In this document: positions 27,491-35,578 of the stretch, in pieces
Position numbering within the stretch: position 1 is the stretch's first letter
Layout of the letters: every line of letters starts with the position of its first letter
Source: Bacteroidota bacterium
GTDB taxonomy: Bacteria > Bacteroidota > Ignavibacteria > Tepidaquicellales > Tepidaquicellaceae
Assembly: GCA_018266875.1 (NCBI GenBank)
Contig: JAFDZR010000045.1
Coordinates: forward strand, 62,001 to 126,000
DNA: 64,000 nt
Direction of reading: 5' to 3'
Translations under genes and position numbers: made by a program
Notes under the pieces: generated by a model
Database searches by the model: none
What the model was told of the DNA's origin: nothing
What the model saw: only the letters and a program-made list of their open reading frames with translations

Positions 27491-29029
27491 TTAATGTTTG
27501 AAATGCCTGACTCCTGTAAAAGCCATTGCTATTCCGTTCTCATCTGCAGCTTTAATCACTTCTTCGTCTCTGACAGAGCCGCCCGGCTGAATCACAGCCG
27601 CCGCTCCTGCTTTTGCTATCTCAAGAAGTCCGTCTGAAAACGGAAAAAATGCATCCGATGCGCAAACGCTTCCTTTCAGATCAAGACCGAATTCCTTTGC
27701 TTTCATTACTGCAATTCTTGTAGAATCAATCCTCGAAGGCTGTCCGCCTCCGATCGCAAGCGTTCTGTTATTTTTTGCAAACACAACGGCATTTGATTTC
27801 ACATGTTTTGCAATTTTCTCTGCAAAGACAAGATCTCCGGAAGTTTTTATATCCGCTTTTTTTACAGTTACAAAATTCAGTTTATCCGCTGCAGTACTCT
27901 GACTGTCTTTTTCCTGAAATAATACACCTCCGGAAATTTTCCTGAATTCGGTGTTTCCTTTTTTAAATCTGAATCTGATCAGACGCCTGTTCTTCTTTTT
28001 CTTAAGAAGTTCAAGCGCTTCATTTTCAAAATCCGGAGCCAGAATTATTTCAGTGAACAATTTATCAATATCTATTGAAGTTTTAAAGTCTATTTTTTTA
28101 TTAAAGATAATTATTCCGCCGAAGGGAGAAACCGTATCAGTTGCAAATGCCCCGGCAAAAGCATCCTGAATATCATCCGAAACCGCCGCCCCGCAGGGAT
28201 TTCCGTGCTTTATAATGCCGCAGAATGGTCCGGAATCTTCAAAATCAGATACCAGCGAATAAGCGGCATCTGTATCCAGAAGGTTGTTGAATGATAATTC
28301 CTTTCCATGCAGCACTTCATATCTATCGTCAAAGTCGTCTTTAAGCAGAATAGCTTTCTGATGCGGGTTCTCGCCGTATCTCAGTCCGGCGCTTTCAAAT
28401 GAATTCAGATCAGGTATGTCAAGGAAATCACTTTCTTCGCTGAATAAATTTCTGTAGAAATAGTTTCTTATCTCAAGGTCATACGCTGAAGTGGTTTTGA
28501 ATGCTTTATAAGCAAGCATTCTAGAATACTCTGCCGGGATTCTGTTTCCGGTTTGTCTGAATGTCCTCAGGAATTCCTCATACTGGTATTTGCTTACCAG
28601 CACGATCACATGTCTGAAATTTTTTGCAGCTGCGCGGATCAGAGTAATGCCTCCGATATCGATCTGCTCAATTGCTTCCTCTTCGGTAACGTTTTCTTTC
28701 ATCACCGTATCTTCAAACGGATACAGATTCACGATCACAAGATCTATCATCGCGAGTCCTAATTTTTCCGAATCCGAATTATGACTTTCATTGCTTCTGT
28801 CACTCAGGATGCCTCCGAATATTTTAGGATGAAGCGTCTTGACTCTTCCGCTGAGGATTTCCGGAAAGCCTGTGATATCTTCCACTCTTGTAATTTCAAA
28901 TCCGTTTTCCGAAAGTAATTTATAAGTTCCTCCTGTGGAAATTATCTCAACTCCTGATTTTATAAGCTCTGATGCAAGTTCGGTAATTCCTTCCTTGTCA
29001 TAAACGCTAATTAACGCTCTCTTTATCAA
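27491..29029 (-). CDS. purH: Bifunctional AICAR transformylase/IMP cyclohydrolase
   Basis: A 512-aa enzyme of the last two purine steps. The N-terminal MGS-like IMP cyclohydrolase (about 1-150) starts KRALISVYDKEGI with STGGTYKLL, GFPEILSGRVKTLHPKIFGGIL and IDIGGITLIRAAAKN. The C-terminal transformylase contains the catalytic K-H pair in GIIKHGNPCGAA and ends AVIQPGGSVRDEEVI...AMAFTGVRHFKH. The start is TTG (29029), directly before IKRALISVYDK, so no ATG alternative is plausible. It is flanked by purN and mreB. Confidence 0.96.
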   Translation of the reverse strand: MIKRALISVYDKEGITELASELIKSGVEIISTGGTYKLLSENGFEITRVEDITGFPEILSGRVKTLHPKIFGGILSDRSNESHNSDSEKLGLAMIDLVIVNLYPFEDTVMKENVTEEEAIEQIDIGGITLIRAAAKNFRHVIVLVSKYQYEEFLRTFRQTGNRIPAEYSRMLAYKAFKTTSAYDLEIRNYFYRNLFSEESDFLDIPDLNSFESAGLRYGENPHQKAILLKDDFDDRYEVLHGKELSFNNLLDTDAAYSLVSDFEDSGPFCGIIKHGNPCGAAVSDDIQDAFAGAFATDTVSPFGGIIIFNKKIDFKTSIDIDKLFTEIILAPDFENEALELLKKKKNRRLIRFRFKKGNTEFRKISGGVLFQEKDSQSTAADKLNFVTVKKADIKTSGDLVFAEKIAKHVKSNAVVFAKNNRTLAIGGGQPSRIDSTRIAVMKAKEFGLDLKGSVCASDAFFPFSDGLLEIAKAGAAAVIQPGGSVRDEEVIKAADENGIAMAFTGVRHFKH

Positions 29030-29052
29030 TTACTTTTATTAAATAAAATTTT

Positions 29053-29673
29053 TTAATCTACAGTTACTTTGTTTTTTATAATTTGAATTTTCTTTTCTTC
29101 AAACTTTCTTACAATCTCCGGATAATATTTATGTTCAAGCTTTCTTATTCTTTTCTTCAGAGAATCCGGATCGTCATCAGAACAAACTTCACAGCACTTC
29201 TGAAAAATGATTTTCCCTTCGTCATATTTTTCATCAACAAAATGTATGGTTATCCCTGAAATCTTTACTCCGGCTGCGATCACGGCTTTATGTATATTGT
29301 CTCCGTACATTCCCTTTCCGCCGAATGAAGGCAGAAGCGCCGGATGGATATTTATGATTCTGTTTCTGAATTCTTTAAGTACTTTTTTATTCAGCAGCTT
29401 CATATAACCTGCCAGCACTATGAAGTCAATTTTATATTTTCTGAGTTCTGTAATAAATAAATTATCGTATGAACTTTCCGGAAGATGAGGATAAATTTTC
29501 CTGTTTATTACGCAGCAACCAATGCCGTTTTTTTCTGCAGTTTTCACAGCACCGCAGCCGGAATTGTTCGTGACAAGAAGTGAGATCCGGGATTTAATAA
29601 AACTGCGTTTCTTTGCTGCGATAAGTGACCCGAAGTTTGTTCCCCCGCCGGATGCAAACACGCATATATTCAA
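29053..29673 (-). CDS. purN: Phosphoribosylglycinamide formyltransferase
   Basis: A 206-aa enzyme that transfers a formyl group from 10-formyl-THF to GAR. The start CVFASGGGTNFGSLI is the substrate phosphate loop. The catalytic region NIHPALLPSFGGKGMYG, then ISGITIHFVDEKYDEGKII, gives the Asn/His/Asp triad. The start is TTG (29673) at the only place compatible with the conserved N-terminus. It lies 23 nt upstream of purH. Confidence 0.95.
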   Translation of the reverse strand: MNICVFASGGGTNFGSLIAAKKRSFIKSRISLLVTNNSGCGAVKTAEKNGIGCCVINRKIYPHLPESSYDNLFITELRKYKIDFIVLAGYMKLLNKKVLKEFRNRIINIHPALLPSFGGKGMYGDNIHKAVIAAGVKISGITIHFVDEKYDEGKIIFQKCCEVCSDDDPDSLKKRIRKLEHKYYPEIVRKFEEKKIQIIKNKVTVD

Positions 29674-29798
29674 TTATACAAAACGATTAATTCCATGCAA
29701 ATTAATCAAATTAAGAGGCACTTACAATTTAAACAAAAATGGCTTTATATAAATATTTTTCGGGTTAAGCAAAGCGGAGAAATAATTCTCCCGCCATG

Positions 29799-29832
29799 TA
29801 AATTATAAATTGTAAATTTTAAATTGTAAATG
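29799..29832. repeat. 14-bp AT-only tandem repeat
   Basis: TAAATTATAAATTG (29799-29812) is followed directly by TAAATTTTAAATTG (29813-29826) and a partial third copy TAAATG. The period is 14 and there is one mismatch. It sits just past the stop codon of the beta-helix T9SS gene. Confidence 0.6.
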
Positions 29833-29837
29833 AAAAA

Positions 29838-31919
29838 TTACTTTATCAGAACCATACGCCTTGTCTCAGCAAAATCTCCTGCCTCAATCTTATAAAAATA
29901 AACCCCACTCGAAAATCCACTTCCGTCAAACTCCACTGAATACGATCCAGCGTTTTGCTTTTCATTCACCAGTACAGCTACTACATTCCCAAGCACGTCA
30001 TACACAATCAGCTTTGCAAAACTCGTAACTTGTAACTCGTAACTAATAACTGTTTTCGGATTGAATGGATTCGGATAGTTTTGATAAAGTTTAAAATTAT
30101 CTATTACGAAACTCTTATTTTCAAAATTGTCTGAATTTTTTATACCTAAGAGAAAATTCATATCTTCTGTGATTTTCTTATCAAGCTCAGAATGGCTGGA
30201 AGGATTGTATCTGATAATTTTTAATTCTAATTGTTTCTCTTTATTATTTGCCGGATTATATCTTTCATTACTGCTTTTCAATTCTTTAAATGATGATCTC
30301 GCTATACTGTGAGCAGGTTTATCTTTTAATGTTTTTTCAAATAACATTTCATCTCTGTTCTCAACAGATAAATTATCATTACCTTGTCCTGAACCGTTCA
30401 GCATCAGTGTCACTGCGGATCTGTCCCAGCTTGCCAAAAGTCTTCTTTCCGGTTCAGGGTGATTCGACATAATGTTTTCATAACCTGATATCGCTTCATT
30501 ATATTCTCTGATCTTTATCAGACACATCAGATAATATGAATAAGCTTTATCTACAAAAGAAAAGTTGTTTTCATGCTTAGATATTTTTGATTCTAAATAC
30601 GTTTTTAATTCACCATAAATTAAATTCGTATTTGACTGTAAAGAAATTGTGTCTCGGTTCTGATAATTTGAATAAAGTTCATCCAGTGAAGTAACTAAAA
30701 ACCCGCCGGTATCATATTCATCAATAATAGTTTTCAGTAGTCCGGAAGAACCGTTGAAATTTTTACTCCTATTCAATATTAAAGCCTGACCGAATATATC
30801 TTCATCTTCGCTATCCCCATTCATAAAATCTCCGCCGTCTGTAATCGCAACAGTGTCTATAATGCCGTCTCCTCTGTCAATAATATCATAACCCGGCGGT
30901 TCAGGTTTTGAATTAATACAATAGGCATTATACGGCTGGTAAAATAAATCAACGGTATCTGAATTACAAATTAAATGATTCAACGGAGGTACAGCCGACC
31001 AGTAATTTTCTGATGCAGATATTCCGTATGAATTACATGATCCTGTCAATGCAGATTTAATATGATAATAATTTGAATTATAAACAGTAAAACAATTGCC
31101 GCCTTTATCAAAGAAAGCCGAAGATGTTCCGACTATATATACATTATTCTGGTCATTTGAAAATAATTTATTGTAACCTCCATACCAGTAATAATTGCCG
31201 CTGCTGTAAACAGGAGCCAGTCGGGCTGAGGAAGTTGAATTAACAATAAGCGTAGAATTTGTGCCGGATTTCATTGAAGAGTTTTCATATAAATTAAGAT
31301 CACTCTGAAGTAAATTTACAGAAGTGATATAATCGTCTGTCAAAAAACTATTATATCTGAAATCGCCTGAAATTTTATTTGAAACAAATCCGATTCCCGC
31401 AGAAGAACCGGTTCCCTGAAAAACATTGCCAAAAATAAAAAACGGCGTCTTCTCTGATGCCAGACAGTTGAGGTACAGCTGCACTGCTCCTCCGGAGAAA
31501 TGATTATCAGTTATATTTAAATTAAAAGCTGGATTTAAATCTTCTTCTTCTGCGCAAAAAACTCCATAATCATTGGGATGAACACTATTGCTTACAGTCA
31601 GAAGATACTTACTGTTATTATTTGTATAAAAAGAATCATTGCTGATCACAGCGTTGAATACATTTCTTAATTTTACCACTCCGTCTTCAAACTTACTGCC
31701 TGTAATTATCTTTTTAGTTCTCGCAAAGCATTTGTCCGAATTATATAAATTGATGCAGGTATCTGTATTTTTGAAAGTGCAGTTACTGATCGTGTCAAGA
31801 TAAGAATCTGTTAGTTTAATTCCTTTCCACTTTACGCTGCCGTTTGTAGTCTGAAATAATGTATTGTTAAGATTTATGCTGGCTCCGGATTTGACATCTA
31901 TGTAAGAATTTTCTCCCAT
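29838..31919 (-). CDS. C-terminal part of a beta-helix protein with T9SS sorting domain
   Basis: 693 codons from the first ATG in frame, but the same frame stays open upstream to a TGA at 32364-32366 without any start codon, so this is the tail of a longer, broken gene. Residues 1-330 show short repeated turns with Asn/Ser ladders (LNNTLFQT, ISNCTFKNTD, ISNDSFYTNN, ITDNHFSGGAVQLYL) typical of a right-handed parallel beta-helix. A helical spacer with TPR-like character lies at about 440-520. The last ~85 residues are a T9SS type A sorting domain (NYPNPFNPKTVISYEL ... SGVYFYKIEAGDFAETRRMVLIK). The product, if made, would be secreted or surface-attached. Confidence 0.6.
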   Translation of the reverse strand: MGENSYIDVKSGASINLNNTLFQTTNGSVKWKGIKLTDSYLDTISNCTFKNTDTCINLYNSDKCFARTKKIITGSKFEDGVVKLRNVFNAVISNDSFYTNNNSKYLLTVSNSVHPNDYGVFCAEEEDLNPAFNLNITDNHFSGGAVQLYLNCLASEKTPFFIFGNVFQGTGSSAGIGFVSNKISGDFRYNSFLTDDYITSVNLLQSDLNLYENSSMKSGTNSTLIVNSTSSARLAPVYSSGNYYWYGGYNKLFSNDQNNVYIVGTSSAFFDKGGNCFTVYNSNYYHIKSALTGSCNSYGISASENYWSAVPPLNHLICNSDTVDLFYQPYNAYCINSKPEPPGYDIIDRGDGIIDTVAITDGGDFMNGDSEDEDIFGQALILNRSKNFNGSSGLLKTIIDEYDTGGFLVTSLDELYSNYQNRDTISLQSNTNLIYGELKTYLESKISKHENNFSFVDKAYSYYLMCLIKIREYNEAISGYENIMSNHPEPERRLLASWDRSAVTLMLNGSGQGNDNLSVENRDEMLFEKTLKDKPAHSIARSSFKELKSSNERYNPANNKEKQLELKIIRYNPSSHSELDKKITEDMNFLLGIKNSDNFENKSFVIDNFKLYQNYPNPFNPKTVISYELQVTSFAKLIVYDVLGNVVAVLVNEKQNAGSYSVEFDGSGFSSGVYFYKIEAGDFAETRRMVLIK
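30020..30047. repeat. 14-bp tandem repeat inside a sorting-domain coding region
   Basis: AACTCGTAACTTGT (30020-30033) is followed by AACTCGTAACTAAT (30034-30047) and AACTG. It encodes part of the linker SYELQVTSF in the T9SS domain. The paralogue at 34398 keeps only one copy; the other is replaced by a G/C palindrome. Confidence 0.6.
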
Positions 31920-32332
31920 AGTGATAGTCTTTGGAGTACCGGTTTCAAAAGTCCGGAATCTGCCTCCGTTTTCGAAAATAATTGAAGAGTTGGAGTTGAG
32001 TGTGAAGTTTACACTGTCTTTGATAATGAAATCAGATTTCTTAAAATAGAAATTCTTATTACTGGAAATATTAATATTCTGATTTCTTACTTCTAAATTT
32101 ATATAGCATTCATTTGGTAAAATATGATTTTCCGCACCATAGTCTAATGCATTGATTGGCCAATCTGTATAATTTATATCGGAAATAAATCCGTTTTTAT
32201 TTTGTAATTTAAAAGAATTGGGATTATTGAGAGTTCTTTGATCCCAAGAAACAATTAACTTATTTTGAGGAATTTGAATCGATGCTCCTCCAAAATAGTA
32301 TACTATATTGTTAATGGAATAAAAATCAAAGG

Positions 32333-32749
32333 TTAAATCAGCAATAAAATTGGATAATCTGCATCACTATAATCCACATCGCAATATGTACTAATTCCAT
32401 CAGTAAAATTAGTATCGTTATAAAATTCTAAAAATACAACTCTGTACTTTCCAAATCCTATTGAAGCTTCAGCATTAAAATCTTCGCTAGCATCATGATC
32501 TAATTTAAAAGAACTTGCACTACTTCCAACTCTTTTTGGTAAAATTTTTGAACCGCCTATGATTTTATCATATTCAGGCAAATTTTCATTTATACATTCT
32601 ATACTATATTTCTGTTGAGCATTAAATATTGCCCCAATAGGGTAGACTTCAATCTTAATATTTTTTTGATATGATTTATTAAAAATAATTAATTCACCTT
32701 TCCAAGGCAAATACTTGATTTGTAAAATGAATAAAAAACAACACAACAA
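32333..32749 (-). pseudogene. Out-of-frame middle fragment of the beta-helix T9SS gene
   Basis: The fragment of about 120 codons from GELIIFNKSYQKNIKIEVYP to YSDADYPILLLI reads as genuine protein but has no ATG. The only start in this frame is a TTG whose first residues are the out-of-frame signal-peptide bases of the upstream piece. It lacks recognisable domains and probably forms the N-terminal domain of the secreted protein. See the full-extent entry at 29838-32768 for the shifts on both sides. Confidence 0.6.
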
Positions 32750-32797
32750 ATATATATTTGATTTTCATGATTATATTAAAATAAATTTTTAATAGTA

Positions 32798-34255
32798 CTA
32801 TTTTAGATACAACATTTTTCTAAGAGATTGAAAATGATCTATTTCTGATTTTATATTAAACTTATAATAATAAATTCCGGAAGAAAGATTATAACGGTTT
32901 GCATCAAAATTATAATTGTGAATTCCATTTTGTAAATTATAAAAATTTTCAGTAGATATTTTTCTACCAAGTAGATCAATTATTTCAATTATTACATCAC
33001 TTGTGTTTTTAATTTCAAATGAAATAATTGTTTTCGAATTAAACGGATTAGGATAATTTTGATGTAAGAAATATTCCGGGATTTGAACAAGATTATTAAT
33101 TACTGAAGTGGGTTTTAAATTACCTGACGAATCAGTTTTTAACTCATATCCATAATAATTATTAGAAGTAATTATGTGTCCACTTATAATAGACCCTCCA
33201 TCGGCTGTTGATGAAACACTTTTATATTCGACTTCATTATTACCGAAATCTCGGACTCTTTGAAATATTATATTTCCATCATAATCTATAAGACGCAATC
33301 TTCCAACCCTGATTCCTGTAACTGAATTCTCTGCTCTGGAACAAAATACATAACCCCTTTCCGGAGATTCTGAAATAAATCTTCCACTTTCAAATAATCC
33401 TTGAGAAGAATAAGTTCTTTGCCATATCAAATTTCCTAAAGTATCTAAATTTAATACTTGACTTAAATTGGCATATGTAACATCTCCTGTAATTACAATA
33501 GTATTTCTTGAGCTGAAAATTATTGAATAAGCTACAGAGGTCATACCATTGTAATTGTATTCATTCTCCCATAAAATATCTCCCATTAAATTTATCCTAA
33601 TTACTTTTACCCAAGCCCATAGACCGATTTGATAAATTGTAGATCCTAAAACATAACCTGAAGAATCAATTAAATCTATTCCTGCAGGCGAAATGCTGTT
33701 TTTATATGCAAACAACTTCTGCCATTCTAGATTTCCTAAAGAATCAGTTTTAATCAATAACATGTCATTATTAGAACTGAAAGAAGTCGTTCTGCACTGC
33801 ATGATATACCCTTTATCAATAGTTTGTTTGACACATCTGCCCTGGTCCAATCCATTTCCACCAAAAGATTTATACCAAACAATATTACCTACAGAATCAG
33901 TTTTTACTAAATATGCATCTGAATTTGGTCCAGCTCCCGATCCTGCTATAATAAAACCTTTGTCATGAGTTTCTTCAATCCAATCACCCAGATAATAATC
34001 ATTTAAATTTAAATCAAATAACTTACTCCAAAGAGTGTCACTGTAACTGTCAAATTTCACAATATATATTTTTTTATATATTCCAACTTTAATTTCACCA
34101 ACCGCAATGTATCCTCCATCACTTGTCTGTTGAGTTTTATGTAAAATACTTGCTAATGTGTAAGAAAGACTATTTTCCCAAGTATATGTCTGAGCAAACA
34201 ATTCAGCTTGAAAAGAAAGAAGAAATAAGAAAAATATTTTTAGAAATTTACTCAT
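32798..34255 (-). CDS. Secreted beta-propeller-like repeat protein with T9SS sorting domain
   Basis: 485 aa. A signal peptide (MSKFLKIFFLFLLSFQAELFAQ) is followed by a series of repeats around the pattern T-x-D-x-GYI-x-x-G and K-T/F-D-S-x-G-N-x-x-W (TSDGGYIAVGE, THDKGFIIAGS, TIDKGYIMQC, TADGGSIISGH), which suggests a beta-propeller of about seven blades. The last ~85 residues are a T9SS type A domain (NYPNPFNSKTIISFEI ... SSGIYYYKF ... SLRKMLYLK). The coding sequence is visibly more AT-rich than neighbouring genes and its sorting domain is more divergent, so it may have a separate origin. Function unknown. Confidence 0.75.
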   Translation of the reverse strand: MSKFLKIFFLFLLSFQAELFAQTYTWENSLSYTLASILHKTQQTSDGGYIAVGEIKVGIYKKIYIVKFDSYSDTLWSKLFDLNLNDYYLGDWIEETHDKGFIIAGSGAGPNSDAYLVKTDSVGNIVWYKSFGGNGLDQGRCVKQTIDKGYIMQCRTTSFSSNNDMLLIKTDSLGNLEWQKLFAYKNSISPAGIDLIDSSGYVLGSTIYQIGLWAWVKVIRINLMGDILWENEYNYNGMTSVAYSIIFSSRNTIVITGDVTYANLSQVLNLDTLGNLIWQRTYSSQGLFESGRFISESPERGYVFCSRAENSVTGIRVGRLRLIDYDGNIIFQRVRDFGNNEVEYKSVSSTADGGSIISGHIITSNNYYGYELKTDSSGNLKPTSVINNLVQIPEYFLHQNYPNPFNSKTIISFEIKNTSDVIIEIIDLLGRKISTENFYNLQNGIHNYNFDANRYNLSSGIYYYKFNIKSEIDHFQSLRKMLYLK

Positions 34256-34343
34256 GATTAATTGAGAATTACAATATTGTAAAAATAAATTTTACCGATT
34301 GAATATTAAATTCAATAAAATTTCTTTTATGTTACAAATTCAT

Positions 34344-34397
34344 TTATTTTAATAAAATCATACGCTTCGTTTCAACAAAATCTCCCGCCTCAAGCTT
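34344..34397 (-). other. Orphaned end of the T9SS sorting domain after a premature stop
   Basis: Directly after the TAA at 34398-34400 the same frame continues KLEAGDFVETKRMILLK and ends in TAA at 34344-34346. These are exactly the final residues of an intact sorting domain. In the paralogue at 29838 the codon at the stop position is TAT (Tyr), so one T-to-A change explains the truncation. Confidence 0.75.
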
Positions 34398-35516
34398 TTA
34401 AAAATAAACCCCGCTCGAAAGTCCGCTGCCGTCAAACTCCGCCGAATACGATCCCGCATTTTGCTTTTCATTCACAAGCGTAGCAATTTCATTCCCAAGC
34501 ACATCATACACAATCAGCTTTGCACCCCCCCATGTCCCCCCTTTGGCAAAGGGGGGATTAAGGGGGGGTAACTCGTAACTAATAACTGACTGTGGGTTGA
34601 ACGGATTCGGATAATTCTGATGAAGCTTAAAATTCTCTGATACTGATACATTCTCATTGACCGATACTGGATTTGGCGGTCCAGTGTAGATCATAAGGAA
34701 ATTATTATCACCGGTTTTTATTACTGCAGGATCTCCTCCCATTACATTTGTCCCGGCAAATGAAGACCACATGCCGCCGTTGGGACTGGATGAATAACAT
34801 ATTCCCATTCCGCTTCCGTAAAATCTTAGTTCATTGGGATCAAATATGAGAAAGTTACCGGTCCAGCTGTGATACATATCGGAAATTATATCAGGAGCTC
34901 TGCTAAAATCAATTCCGTTATTTGAAACATTATGATATACATTGTTATTTCCCGCTGTTCCCGGATTCACAAGATGCCAGAGATTGTTGAATTTTATTAC
35001 TGCAGGATCTATAACCGGTCTGTCTGAAAGACTGAATATGACATTTCCTTCAAATGTATAATTAATGCCGTCATCCGATACCGCTGAATAAGTATTGATG
35101 GAAGTATCCAGAATAAGGTTCAGTTCGCTTGAATAAAACATTCTTATCTTTCCGCTGTCTGTAACTGCAAGCGCCGGATCGAATGGCCTTGTAAAATTTT
35201 GGGGGAATCCGTTCATGATCACCGGCTGCGGCTGTGTCCAGTTTAATCCGTTATCATGTGAAAATTTAACCGCGACTCTGTCCCAGGTCGGAGAACCGAC
35301 CGGCTGTCTGAACCACTGAAACGCACTGATAAGATCACCGTTCGGAAGTCTTGTTACACAGGGTACTCCCGCGGAATCCTGAAAGGTCTGAAAATATGAA
35401 AAATTTATGCCGTCACTGCTGGTACAGATCTTAAGCGGTTGTCTCCACGGTTGGCCCTGAGATAAACCTTCATTTATTAAAATTGCCAGTATTAAAAAAA
35501 TAAGAATATTTTTCAT
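34398..35516 (-). CDS. Secreted glycosidase-like (five-bladed propeller) protein, sorting domain truncated
   Basis: 372 aa. A signal peptide (MKNILIFLILAILINEGLSQ) precedes repeated segments of sialidase/GH43-like style: TRLPNGDLISAFQW, VAVKFSHDNGLNWTQPQPV, PFDPALAVTDSGKIRMFYSS, VIDPAVIKFNNLWHLVN and DPAVIKTGDNNFLMIYTG. The recurrent D-P-A-x-x-x motifs are typical of five-bladed furanosidase propellers. I cannot assign a substrate. The T9SS domain starts at NYPNPFNPQS but stops at SGVYF, 17 residues early. It also carries an in-frame insertion (LNPPFAKGGTWGG) from a G/C palindrome. Secretion by T9SS is therefore doubtful. Confidence 0.7.
   Translation of the reverse strand: MKNILIFLILAILINEGLSQGQPWRQPLKICTSSDGINFSYFQTFQDSAGVPCVTRLPNGDLISAFQWFRQPVGSPTWDRVAVKFSHDNGLNWTQPQPVIMNGFPQNFTRPFDPALAVTDSGKIRMFYSSELNLILDTSINTYSAVSDDGINYTFEGNVIFSLSDRPVIDPAVIKFNNLWHLVNPGTAGNNNVYHNVSNNGIDFSRAPDIISDMYHSWTGNFLIFDPNELRFYGSGMGICYSSSPNGGMWSSFAGTNVMGGDPAVIKTGDNNFLMIYTGPPNPVSVNENVSVSENFKLHQNYPNPFNPQSVISYELPPLNPPFAKGGTWGGAKLIVYDVLGNEIATLVNEKQNAGSYSAEFDGSGLSSGVYF
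34525..34568. repeat. Nested G/C palindromic element inserted in frame in a coding sequence
   Basis: The plus strand reads CCCCCCC-ATGT-CCCCCC-TTTGGCAAA-GGGGGG-ATTAA-GGGGGGG: two concentric stems (7 bp and 6 bp) around a palindromic TTTGGCAAA centre. It stands out in an AT-rich region and codes for NPPFAKGGTWGG inside the T9SS domain linker. Paralogues lack it. Confidence 0.75.
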
Positions 35517-35578
35517 AAACTGAATTAAGTTAATGATATTTTAAATTCACCCAACCTATCTCAAAATTTCATGAAAAA

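Larger units (their letters stand above)
29838..32768 (-). pseudogene. Full extent of the frameshifted beta-helix T9SS gene
   Basis: Three pieces read in order. From ATG 32768 comes a perfect signal peptide (MKIKYIFVVLFFIHFTNQVFA) that hits TGA after three more codons. The next reading frame continues as sensible protein to a stop at 32333-32335. The first frame then resumes upstream of 32333 and runs to 29838. The shifts fit one extra A in the minus-strand run GGAAAGG (32697-32703) and one missing T in GATTTAACC (32331-32339). Both are one-base changes in homopolymers. The intact ancestor would encode about 976 aa. Sequencing or assembly error in homopolymers is the main alternative to real decay. 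Confidence 0.7.

Noticed and set aside
32333-32749. A separate small gene upstream of the beta-helix gene
   Set aside because: Its first residues are out-of-frame signal-peptide DNA, and frame analysis joins it to its two neighbours as one gene.
34525-34568. CRISPR repeat or rho-independent terminator
   Set aside because: There is only one copy and no spacers, and it lies inside an open reading frame without a T-tract. A palindromic insertion element explains it better.
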